NCBI GenBank assembly: GCA_934120735.1
Contig: CAKOVA010000063.1
Coordinates: forward strand, 1-10,140
Direction: 5' to 3'
Source of the DNA: an uncultured Prevotella sp.
GTDB lineage: Bacteria; Bacteroidota; Bacteroidia; Bacteroidales; Bacteroidaceae
Length of the DNA: 10,140 nt
The translations under genes and the position numbers were made by a program. The stretch's first letter is position 1. Every line of letters starts with the position of its first letter. This document shows positions 1-6,645 of this stretch, one piece after another. The notes below the pieces were generated by a model that saw nothing but the letters and a program-made list of their open reading frames with translations, had not been told where the DNA came from and made no database searches.

Positions 1-2
1 AG

Positions 3-705
3 TTCATAGAGACAGAGAAGTATGATGCAAAGCCTACATACAAGAAGTTCCTTGGTTATCGCCCTGGCGTGGCGGTTGTTGGCGATTTGATAGTCGGTAT
101 AGAGAATAGCGATGGAAACACAAATGTCCGTTTCCATCAGAAGGACACGCTGAAGAGGTTCTTTGAGAGATTTGAACAGGATGGGCTCACTATCAATCGC
201 TTCAGGGCTGATTATGGATCATGTTCCGAGGAAATTGTGGAGGAAATAGAAAAACACTGCAAGTCCTTCTATCTCCGTGCTAACCGCTGCAGTTCGATCT
301 ACAATGACATTTTTGCTCTCAGAGGCTGGAAGACAGAGGAAATCAATGGCATTGAGTTTGAATTGAACTATATCCTTGTTGAGAAGTGGAAAGGTAAGGC
401 ATATCGACTTGTGATTCGATGACATGAACAATGGTTTCGGGTGGGACAGATTGCCCAAATCCTTCATGGCAGAGAACACGGTGTTACTTCTTCTTACAGC
501 ACTTATCCGTAACTTTCAGAAGGCCATTATTCAAAGACTTGACGTAAAGAAGTTCGGACTCAATGCAACAAGTCGCATCAAAGCGTTTGTCTTCAGGTTT
601 ATCTCCGTTCCAGCCAAGTGGATCAGGACATCAAGGCGGTATGTGCTGAACATCTATACCTGTAATAATGCTTACGCAGATGTTTTCCAAACTGATTTTG
701 GATAA
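3..705 (+). pseudogene. IS1380-family DDE transposase, 5'-truncated by the window and disrupted by an internal deletion
   Basis: The open frame runs through from position 3, so it is a window-truncated gene and does not start at the internal ATG at 69. Residues read IETEKYDAKPTYKKFLGY, then PGVAVVGD, then FRADYGS, which carries the second catalytic Asp of Bacteroidetes IS1380 transposases. This frame stops at 420-422 just after YRLVIR. The family's C-terminal portion resumes in another frame at 415, reading FDDMNNGFGW, then SFMAENTVLLLLTALIRNF, and ends VFQTDFG at 705. In intact relatives about 40-50 residues lie between these blocks, including the catalytic Glu in the Arg-Gly...Glu stretch just before the FD-MNN motif. 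That part is missing, so the enzyme should be dead. The two halves should not be annotated as separate functional proteins. Family call from memory of homologues. Confidence 0.85.
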
Positions 706-854
706 TGCCTACAACTCATGGGAATGATATTGTGTATTGCCTCAAGTAACAATGTGGGGTAAGGGGATATAGTAGGCAGAAGTGGTTGCTTCAAGTTCAA
801 ATCATCTGCAAATTCAGTAATGAGAGGACGTGTAAACGCAATAAGGACGTTCAA

Positions 855-876
855 GGGCTTAGTTGCGGATTTGAGG
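855..876. repeat. Possible right terminal inverted repeat of the IS1380 element
   Basis: The minus-strand reading CCTCAAATCCGCAACTAAG begins with CC, as IS1380-family ends do. It lies about 170 bases beyond the transposase stop, and a host-type promoter begins just outside it. The partner repeat is outside the window, so this remains tentative. Confidence 0.3.
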
Positions 877-893
877 TTTAATTCTTTGTTCTT

Positions 894-927
894 TTTGTGC
901 GAAAATCACAGTTTTTATGTAAATTTG
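894..927 (+). promoter_or_regulatory. Bacteroidetes-type promoter for the 68-aa gene
   Basis: TTTG at 894-897 (-33 element) is followed after 22 bases by TAAATTTG at 920-927, matching the Bacteroidetes primary-sigma -7 consensus TAnnTTTG. The spacing is one or two bases longer than usual. Transcription would begin around 934, about 20 bases before the ATG at 956. Confidence 0.6.
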
Positions 928-955
928 CAAGAGTACTATTATAAATAGGAAAGAT

Positions 956-1162
956 ATGACGACACTGGGATTTGTCTTATTGATAATTACTTGGATAATT
1001 GTTGGATTGGCAACGAAAGGCAGAAAGTACACACCTAAAAATGAGTGGCAGCGGGAAGATAAGAGAAAACGCTTGGAAGAGGAGTATGCTCAAAACCTTA
1101 AGGTGTGGCAGGAGTGTAAGGAAGATATGAGGAGAAGGCTAAAGAGCTTTTTCGGTCGTTAA
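956..1162 (+). CDS. Small hypothetical membrane-anchored protein (68 aa)
   Basis: I do not recognise this family. Residues 4-20 form one hydrophobic segment (LGFVLLIITWIIVGLAT) long enough to cross the inner membrane. Residues 21-68 are very rich in Lys, Arg and Glu and look like an amphipathic or coiled-coil helix that would lie in the cytoplasm by the positive-inside rule. It has no cleavable signal peptide and no lipobox. Support for a real gene comes from the promoter directly upstream, an A/G-rich stretch (aggaaag) just before the ATG, and the sensible topology. It stands alone between an insertion-sequence remnant and a non-coding gap, so neighbours give no functional hint. It could also be a leftover of a larger element carried with the insertion sequence. 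Confidence 0.55.
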   Translation: MTTLGFVLLIITWIIVGLATKGRKYTPKNEWQREDKRKRLEEEYAQNLKVWQECKEDMRRRLKSFFGR

Positions 1163-1415
1163 TCGTTTGCTTCAAGAATAGGCCGCGACTTTAGATTAAA
1201 TAGCAATTACAATCATCATCTCGAGATAGTTGTATATGTATCATCAAGCCCTTAGGCGAAACAGTTTGCGCGTAAAGGCAATGTGATGAAACGCAATTCA
1301 TACGGATTTAGGGCTGAACGGTATTTTAAACTAAGGCTATATGTACTACATGACTGTCGTATCATCGAAATGTCGGATTAACCATAAAAAAGGCGTGTAT
1401 TTGAAAAATGTTTTA
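1163..1415. other. Non-coding gap between the 68-aa gene and the LRR promoter
   Basis: No convincing gene is present on either strand. The only structure seen is a weak nested inverted repeat: AGCCCT at 1247-1252 pairs with AGGGCT at 1310-1315, and inside it TTGCG at 1266-1270 pairs with CGCAA at 1292-1296. It has no T-run, so it is not an obvious terminator. A small RNA or a degenerate mobile fragment is possible. Confidence 0.4.
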
Positions 1416-1446
1416 TTTGTATTGTCAATAAAAATATATAAATTTG
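1416..1446 (+). promoter_or_regulatory. Bacteroidetes-type promoter of the LRR-peptidase operon
   Basis: TTTG at 1416-1419, exactly 19 bases, then TAAATTTG at 1439-1446 is a textbook match to the Bacteroidetes -33/-7 consensus. The start point would fall near 1453, giving an A/T-rich leader of about 65 bases before the ATG at 1517. A/T-rich leaders without a Shine-Dalgarno sequence are normal in this phylum. Confidence 0.8.
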
Positions 1447-1455
1447 CAACTAATA

Positions 1456-1482
1456 AAGCATTATGCTTAAAAGAATGCTTAA
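1456..1482. promoter_or_regulatory. Palindrome plus direct repeat at the LRR transcription start (operator candidate)
   Basis: AAGCATTATGCTT at 1456-1468 is a perfect 6-base inverted repeat around one central base. ATGCTTAA also occurs twice, at 1463-1470 and 1475-1482, 12 bases apart. Both sit just downstream of the -7 box, where a repressor would block initiation or clearance. The sequence is A/T-rich, so chance is a real alternative. Confidence 0.3.
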
Positions 1483-1516
1483 CAACTTTTTTACAAACAC
1501 CATTAACATTATTATT

Positions 1517-2821
1517 ATGAAGAAATTTTACTCATTATTTTTTCTTTTTGCGTTGGTAGTGTCTGCGAACGCACAACAGCAAGAACCGGTCATCACGTTG
1601 ACTTACACTGCGGATGGTACAGAGCACGAACTCAATTTTGGCAGCGCAGTAGCCGAGGAAAACATCGTCTCCATCGATTGGGGCGATGGAACTATTGTGG
1701 AGGCTGCCAAGCTCGTGGGTGTGTTTGATAATTATGATGTTTTGGTCAAGACCGTAACAGGCACTCCCAAAGGCGAGGGCAAGGTGAAAATATACGCCAC
1801 CAAGCCACTCAACGATTTTGAGTGCACCTCCAACATGAATGGAACTGGCGTCACGGCGCTCGACGTGAGCAAGGCCACCGAGTTGAAATGGCTATCCGCC
1901 AACGGCAACAAACTGACAGAGCTGGATTTGAGCCAGAACACCAAACTCTACGATGTGGACCTGAGCAACAACTTGCTCACATCTGTTAAGTTGCCATCGT
2001 CGGTGACAAAACTTAATTTGCAAAACAACAAGTTAAATGGTTTTGACGCTTCCGCGCTCACAAATCTTACCAAGCTTACCCTTACCAAAAACATGATAGT
2101 GAACCTTGATCTGAGCCATAACACCAAGCTGAGAGATATTTATGCATTGAATTGTGAGATGGAAACACTCAATTTGGGCAACAATACCACAGCTGGTCTT
2201 TATGTTAGCGTCAATAACAACAACCTCAAGACATTGGATTTGACTGTCAACACAGGCTTGAAGACTGGCCGACTGTTTGCCATGAACAACCGTTTGACGG
2301 AGTTGAAATACACCGAGATAAAAACGGCCAACATCTCAAAAAACTATTTCACGCTTGCCACGCTGCCCACGAAGAATATCACGACGCTTACTTACGCGCC
2401 ACAAGAAAAGTTACAAATAGATGAGATCAGCAAGAAAACTGTTGACCTCTCAGCCCAGAGCAGCGTTGATGACGTCGCCACTAAGTTCACTTGGCACAAG
2501 AAAGACGGCACCGTGCTTGTGGCGGGTACCGACTACACGGAGGCCAACGGTGTGTTTACGTTCCTTACTGACCATCCCGAGGGAGTTTACTGCGAGATGA
2601 CAAATGCCAAGTTGCCTAAATTCAGTGGCAAGAATGTTTTTGCCACCACGCTGACCAAAGTGACCGAGACGACAGGCATCAATGCCGTGAGTGTTGTCAA
2701 CGAAGGTAGGGTTGATATCTTTACGCTTGATGGCAAGCGCGTGGCCGCCGAATGGCAAACCCTGACACCAGGTGTGTATGTGGTGCGCCAAGGTGGCAAA
2801 ACAATGAAGGTGGTCAAGTAA
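1517..2821 (+). CDS. Secreted leucine-rich-repeat protein with type IX-like C-terminal module
   Basis: An exported, probably surface-displayed protein (434 aa) likely to bind protein or glycan ligands; the ligand is unknown. The start is taken at 1517 and not at the upstream in-frame ATG 1463, because residues 1-19 then form a clean signal peptide (MKKFYSLFFLFALVVSANA, cut before QQQ). Residues 25-110 form a beta-rich domain containing DWGDGT (residues 54-59), a PKD-like signature common at the front of such Bacteroidetes LRR proteins. Residues about 113-295 carry irregular leucine-rich repeats of roughly 20-22 residues, with units such as LTELDLSQN and VTKLNLQNNKL. Residues about 305-380 look Ig/PKD-like (TKFTWHKKDG ... 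GVYCEMTN). The tail from residue 396, with FTLDGKR, TPGVYVVR and a final KVVK, resembles the short type IX secretion signal family. The peptidase gene begins 26 bases after the stop, so the two are probably cotranscribed. Confidence 0.85.
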   Translation: MKKFYSLFFLFALVVSANAQQQEPVITLTYTADGTEHELNFGSAVAEENIVSIDWGDGTIVEAAKLVGVFDNYDVLVKTVTGTPKGEGKVKIYATKPLNDFECTSNMNGTGVTALDVSKATELKWLSANGNKLTELDLSQNTKLYDVDLSNNLLTSVKLPSSVTKLNLQNNKLNGFDASALTNLTKLTLTKNMIVNLDLSHNTKLRDIYALNCEMETLNLGNNTTAGLYVSVNNNNLKTLDLTVNTGLKTGRLFAMNNRLTELKYTEIKTANISKNYFTLATLPTKNITTLTYAPQEKLQIDEISKKTVDLSAQSSVDDVATKFTWHKKDGTVLVAGTDYTEANGVFTFLTDHPEGVYCEMTNAKLPKFSGKNVFATTLTKVTETTGINAVSVVNEGRVDIFTLDGKRVAAEWQTLTPGVYVVRQGGKTMKVVK

Positions 2822-2847
2822 GCTAAAAGTATTTTAAACTACGACAG

Positions 2848-3807
2848 ATGAGAAGATACGCGCTGTGCGTGGCCACGCTGTTGCTTGCCGCCTTGACAGC
2901 GGCAGCGCAATTGGTTGCTCCCAACCCTTCCTGGCATAAGCCTTCAGTGGCACCGCTGCTAAAAACGGCATGGGCGCAAGGCAAACCTTTTAATGAGCAA
3001 TGCCCCACAAAGAAAGACAAAGACGACGTGGAGCGGCATTGTCCAGTGGGTTGCGTCGCCTTGGCTTTGGCCCAAATCATGAAGTATTACAACTATCCTG
3101 ATATGGGGCAGGGCTCCAAGACTTACAAGCCACTGCTTGGTGGCGGCGAGCTTTCGGCCAATTTTGGAGAGACAAAGTATCTTTGGGACAGGATGCGCGA
3201 CAATTATTTTTCTTTGGCAAGCTACCGGAACTACTCCAACGAGGAGGCCGATGCGGTGTCGACGCTCTGTTTTCACGTTGGCGTGTCAGTGGGCATGATG
3301 TACCAATTGTCAGGTAGCTCGGCCTTTGCCTATAGCAATATCCCCCGTGATATGGTGGAGAATTTCCGCTATGACGGTGAGAAGATACGCTATCTGAAAC
3401 GTGCGGACTACACCAAGGAACAATGGATGGATCTCATTTTCACCGAGCTGTCCGAGGGACGCCCTATCTTCTATTCGGGCAACAGTCCCTCGCAGGGTGG
3501 CCACGCTTGGGTGGTGGACGGCTACAATGACACGGGCGAAGTGCACATCAACTGGGGATGGCGCGGAAAAAGCGATGGCTATTTCGACATAGACTTGTCC
3601 ATGGGCGATAATAACTACTCGCAACAGCAGTCAATGGTGATAGGTATCATGCCGCCCAAAAACAGTATGGGTTTGAATACTATAACGTCTCCACAACGTG
3701 TCAAAGCCATTTATGGATTGGATGGGTGCGTTTTGCCCCGAATGCGAAAGGGTGTAAATATTGTGAAGTACATGGATGGCACCACGCGAAAAGTAGTGGT
3801 GCGATAA
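2848..3807 (+). CDS. C10-family (streptopain-like) cysteine peptidase, secreted
   Basis: A papain-fold cysteine endopeptidase (319 aa) predicted to cut proteins outside the cell. Residues 1-20 are a signal peptide ending TAAA before Gln21. The block TAWAQGKPFNEQCP (40-53) contains the W-x-Q expected near the oxyanion hole. Cys69 in GCVALALAQIMKYYNYP is the nucleophile. His219 in GGHAWVVDGY is the catalytic histidine. Asn235 in INWGWRG lies in the conserved Asn-Trp motif, followed by SDGYFDI. All catalytic residues are present. Streptopain carries a propeptide of more than 100 residues; here only about 16 residues separate the signal peptide from the first catalytic-domain block. Residues from about 284 form a C-terminal module (AIYGLDG, KGVNIVKYMDG, KVVVR) like that of the LRR protein encoded just upstream. 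Bacteroides fragilis Bfp proteases and Prevotella interpain belong to the same peptidase family. Confidence 0.92.
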   Translation: MRRYALCVATLLLAALTAAAQLVAPNPSWHKPSVAPLLKTAWAQGKPFNEQCPTKKDKDDVERHCPVGCVALALAQIMKYYNYPDMGQGSKTYKPLLGGGELSANFGETKYLWDRMRDNYFSLASYRNYSNEEADAVSTLCFHVGVSVGMMYQLSGSSAFAYSNIPRDMVENFRYDGEKIRYLKRADYTKEQWMDLIFTELSEGRPIFYSGNSPSQGGHAWVVDGYNDTGEVHINWGWRGKSDGYFDIDLSMGDNNYSQQQSMVIGIMPPKNSMGLNTITSPQRVKAIYGLDGCVLPRMRKGVNIVKYMDGTTRKVVVR

Positions 3808-3860
3808 TTACTGCAGATTTTGTTGCGGTGCATGTCGTATGTGTCACCCAACGTTAATGG

Positions 3861-3902
3861 CAATCCCCGGCCCACGTTTTATGCGGCGTGTGTCGGGGAT
3901 TG
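3861..3902. terminator. Hairpin between convergent operons, probable bidirectional terminator
   Basis: CAATCCCCG (3861-3869) pairs perfectly with CGGGGATTG (3894-3902), and CACG (3873-3876) pairs with CGTG (3887-3890) inside it. It lies in the 117-base gap between the stops of the peptidase and the last Sus-operon gene. The T-tracts on both sides are short, so termination strength is uncertain, but the position fits a shared terminator. Confidence 0.65.
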
Positions 3903-3924
3903 TTTGATGGCGTTTGATAGTGGA

Positions 3925-4803
3925 TTACCTCACGACCTCCTTTCGGTTGCCTTTGTTCGTAGTTACGATATAGACACCCGGTTGGAGCACAGCTTTGTCG
4001 TCCATACGACGACCGTCAATTGTATAAACGGCCCTTGGAGCATGGTCGTTTGGCAGCCATGCGTGGCGGTCTATTCCCAATGTTTGCTCTTTGGGGGTCG
4101 TCACCTTGATGCCGTGTATGTACACGGTGTCGCGAGTGGAACTTTGAAACCAAACGTATACCGGTTTGTCACCAACAATGGTGATATTGTCGTTGTTGTT
4201 GAGTTTTTCGATGCCATCCCAATTGTTGATACCCTTGGGCATGGTATTGAAAACCGAGACATATTTGGCGGAAATCACGTGCCATCCCTCATCGGTATCC
4301 ATCGGTGTTTCACTGTTACTCGTTTTTGTCATGTCCGCATTAGCGTTGTTCGTGGCCACGATACGGGCGGTCATCTTGCTGTTGGACGAATAGCAGATGG
4401 CGTAAGTGGCACATGATGGCATGCACACCACGAAACCGCCACCATTGACTAACCCAAAACCCTTGGCTGGTTGCAGTACCAAAGCTCCCGTGCGGCAGCC
4501 CGCTGAGCCAGTCTCGCCGTCAGTGCCCGCTCCCTGAATGTTGGCATCTGCCTCGGTTGGTGGATAGTCTGGCTGCTGATTGGCGTACACCATTTGTATC
4601 ACTTTGCCGTTAGGGTCCACCCGGTAGTCATCCTCGTTGATAAGGCCTACATATTTTTCTATCTTCTCTTCTGAGTCGAGCCATAGCCAGCCATCTGTGT
4701 CCACGTCTGACTTGGGGAACAGGTTGTAGGTGGTTTGAGCCGATGCGCACATGGGCAGCAGGGCTAAGAGTGCTAAGCACAGCGTTATTTTTTTCTTCAT
4801 CAT
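3925..4803 (-). CDS. Secreted protein of unknown fold in the SusE/F position of the Sus operon
   Basis: I do not recognise a named domain. The 292-residue product has a clear signal peptide (MMKKKITLCLALLALLPMCASA, cut before QTT). There is no lipobox at the cleavage site, so unlike SusE and SusF it is not an obvious lipoprotein. The start may be either of two adjacent ATGs (4803 or 4800). The body, residues 25-235, is polar and rich in Asn, Thr, Tyr and Trp, with short segments such as GWLWLDSEEKIEKYVG, GGGFVVCMPSC and VYVWFQSSTRDTVYIHGIKV, which suggest a beta-sandwich like that of a carbohydrate-binding module. Four cysteines (103, 128, 131, 137) cluster in the middle. Residues from about 258 (VYTIDGRRM, LQPGVYIV, final KEVVR) look like a type IX secretion-type tail. 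It starts 54 bases after the SusD stop and is probably the last gene of the transcript. A surface ligand-binding role is inferred from position. Confidence 0.8.
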   Translation of the reverse strand: MMKKKITLCLALLALLPMCASAQTTYNLFPKSDVDTDGWLWLDSEEKIEKYVGLINEDDYRVDPNGKVIQMVYANQQPDYPPTEADANIQGAGTDGETGSAGCRTGALVLQPAKGFGLVNGGGFVVCMPSCATYAICYSSNSKMTARIVATNNANADMTKTSNSETPMDTDEGWHVISAKYVSVFNTMPKGINNWDGIEKLNNNDNITIVGDKPVYVWFQSSTRDTVYIHGIKVTTPKEQTLGIDRHAWLPNDHAPRAVYTIDGRRMDDKAVLQPGVYIVTTNKGNRKEVVR

Positions 4804-4857
4804 CTATTGTTTTTTGTATGTTATGAATAATTGTTTAAAACTTGTTGATGGTATCGT

Positions 4858-6603
4858 TTACACCTCGATCCATTCAGGATTTTGTGCTATGTGGTGGTAT
4901 TTGATTTCACTCCATGGGATGGGCAGGTAATATTGCATGCTTTGAAATTTGCGTACGCGACCCGGGAAACGGTTGCAGTTTTCCACTTTGTATTTTGTTT
5001 TGCCACCTTTCACGGTGATAACCATTTTTTTGAGCGGTGTCTGCTTGCCGTTAAGGCGCTCTTCGGCAACGCCCCACCTGAACAGGTCCCAATAGGTGGT
5101 TTCCTCGAAAGCCAATTCTACTCGCCGCTCGTTCACGATGCGTTGCCATGTGATTTGGCTGTGTAGGTTCATGTGTGCACGCTGCCTTATGGCGTTGACC
5201 ATCTTCAATGCCGTACCCTCGTCGCCAAGTCGGTAGCACACTTCGGCATAGTCAAGCATAGCCTCGGCCAATCGCCAGATGATGTAATTTTGTTTGCTGG
5301 CATAGGTGTCGTTATAATCTATGGTTTGGTTCTCGTCCACGAACTTGCCCAAATAGTAGCCGGTGCGGGTTGCGGCGGCCGACTCTGAGGTGCCGTAAGG
5401 CTTGAGGTCCACGCCCTTTTTGCCGTCGGTGGTGGCCACGTCAATCTTTTTGCCGCGGAACATAGCACCATTGTACACGATGTTGGCGTAAAAACGGTAA
5501 TCCCGGTTGGCGTAGGGGTTGGCTCTATCATAGGTGGCTCCTACTCGCATGCCGTATTCGTCTACGTGGTTTTGGGTGGGCGTGTAGCCGGCTATGGTGC
5601 CTGTCGCCGATGGTGGGGCGGCATCGCGATCGAGCTTGTGACCGAAGTTGGTGGCGTAGTTGCCGTCATCGGCATGTTGCAACTCAAGGATAGACTCCTG
5701 CGAGTTCTTGGTCAAGAAAATCTTGCGGTAGGCTTTCGCGATATCCTCCTCGGTGTTGGCATCGATGGGCACGAGCGACACGGCGTTGAGAGCCAGCAGT
5801 TGCTCGTAGGCCTGTTTGGCCTTTTGGAGCATTGCCTTGCTTTGGTCGTCCTTGAAACCGAGATATTTTTGCGCCTTGTTTTGGTACACGGGGCTTGACG
5901 CCCACAGGTAGGTTTTGGCCTTAAGCATGAGCGCAGCCACCTTGGTCACACGCCCCGCTTGTGTTTTTTCGTGTTTCTCGGGGAGCGATTTGGCAGCCTT
6001 GTCAGCCTCTGCCACGATAAAATCCACCATCTGTTGGTAGCTTGCGCGTGGGAATTGTTCCGGGTGGTTGAGAGGATCGAAAGGATGGTCTATAAGCAAC
6101 ACGCCGCCAAACTGCCGCCAGAGCATGTAATAATAATAGCCACGAAAGAAATGGGCTTCGCCCTCTATGCGCTTGCGCCGCTCCGCGTTGGTCACTTTGT
6201 CTGCGTTGGCAAGGAATGAGTTGATGTATTGCAGTTGGCTGTAGTCCTTGGTCCATAGGCTTTTGGCCCAGTTTGTGATGGTCTCTTGGTTGCCTTGGAG
6301 AATGTCGCCATAGCCCGCGTTGAGCCAATCGGCTTTGCCCACGGAGAGCTGATCGGTGAACCACGGCAAGTAATAGCGCGACATGCCTTTGAGCAAGGCA
6401 TTGGAGGGAACCAATGTCTTGAAGCCGTCGCTCATGTTGCGATACCAGCCGTTAACGTATTCGTCTAACAGTTGGTTGTTTTGCCACACCTTGTTGTCTG
6501 ATATTTTGTCGTTTGGTATGTCGTCAAAGAGATTGTTGCAGGCTGTCAAAGAGATTGCGATGGTGGCGAGTACAGTGTAAAACTTATATTTGAGGCTAAA
6601 CAT
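4858..6603 (-). CDS. RagB/SusD family nutrient-uptake outer-membrane lipoprotein
   Basis: The surface lipoprotein lid of a SusC/SusD importer, which captures ligand and closes over the transporter. The product is 581 aa, within the usual range of the family. Its N-terminus is a lipoprotein signal with lipobox LTAC, so Cys22 is lipidated. Acidic residues follow soon after (CNNLFDD), in keeping with surface export in Bacteroidota. Residues about 120-240 hold the helical TPR-like region typical of the family (EGEAHFFRGYYYYMLWRQFGG at 147-167). The C-terminal RagB/SusD part includes YIIWRLAEAMLDYAEVCYRLG, NERRVELAFEETTYWDLFRW and the terminal LPIPWSEI...QNPEW motif. It starts 42 bases after the SusC stop and is cotranscribed with it. 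The bound ligand cannot be predicted by reading. Confidence 0.95.
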   Translation of the reverse strand: MFSLKYKFYTVLATIAISLTACNNLFDDIPNDKISDNKVWQNNQLLDEYVNGWYRNMSDGFKTLVPSNALLKGMSRYYLPWFTDQLSVGKADWLNAGYGDILQGNQETITNWAKSLWTKDYSQLQYINSFLANADKVTNAERRKRIEGEAHFFRGYYYYMLWRQFGGVLLIDHPFDPLNHPEQFPRASYQQMVDFIVAEADKAAKSLPEKHEKTQAGRVTKVAALMLKAKTYLWASSPVYQNKAQKYLGFKDDQSKAMLQKAKQAYEQLLALNAVSLVPIDANTEEDIAKAYRKIFLTKNSQESILELQHADDGNYATNFGHKLDRDAAPPSATGTIAGYTPTQNHVDEYGMRVGATYDRANPYANRDYRFYANIVYNGAMFRGKKIDVATTDGKKGVDLKPYGTSESAAATRTGYYLGKFVDENQTIDYNDTYASKQNYIIWRLAEAMLDYAEVCYRLGDEGTALKMVNAIRQRAHMNLHSQITWQRIVNERRVELAFEETTYWDLFRWGVAEERLNGKQTPLKKMVITVKGGKTKYKVENCNRFPGRVRKFQSMQYYLPIPWSEIKYHHIAQNPEWIEV

Positions 6604-6645
6604 TTGATATGCGATTGTGATTGTGTAAAAATTAAGTAGGTTTTT

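Larger units (their letters stand above)
1..876 (+). mobile_element. Remnant of an IS1380-family insertion sequence (3' part)
   Basis: The left edge of the window lies inside an IS1380-family transposase, and the element continues past the transposase stop at 705. The proposed right end is at 855-876, where the sequence read on the minus strand begins CCTCAAATCCGCAACTAAG. IS1380 elements usually start with CC, and that is the only basis for placing the boundary. The left end is outside the window, so the terminal inverted repeat and target duplication cannot be verified. The transposase is broken, so the copy cannot move by itself. Family assignment is secure from the protein; the exact right boundary is a guess. 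Confidence 0.6.

Noticed and set aside
424..705. Open frame of 93 residues starting at an ATG, as a stand-alone gene
   Set aside because: Its sequence is the C-terminal part of the IS1380 transposase, and the native FDD residues continue in frame upstream of the ATG. It is a pseudogene half.
1463..1516. Upstream in-frame ATG for the LRR protein
   Set aside because: It would put 18 polar residues before an otherwise perfect signal peptide, and the ATG lies inside the proposed operator about 10 bases from the likely transcription start.
1321..2841. 13-base exact repeat GTATTTTAAACTA at 1321-1333 and 2829-2841
   Set aside because: A match of this length in A/T-rich DNA is expected about once by chance in 10 kb; no functional placement links the two.
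3820..4416. 198-residue plus-strand open frame opposite the last Sus-operon gene
   Set aside because: It is antisense to a gene with a signal peptide and C-terminal module, has no promoter, and its protein shows no recognisable features.
6002..6364. Open frame of 120 residues overlapping susD in another minus-strand frame
   Set aside because: An out-of-frame shadow of the well-conserved SusD coding region.
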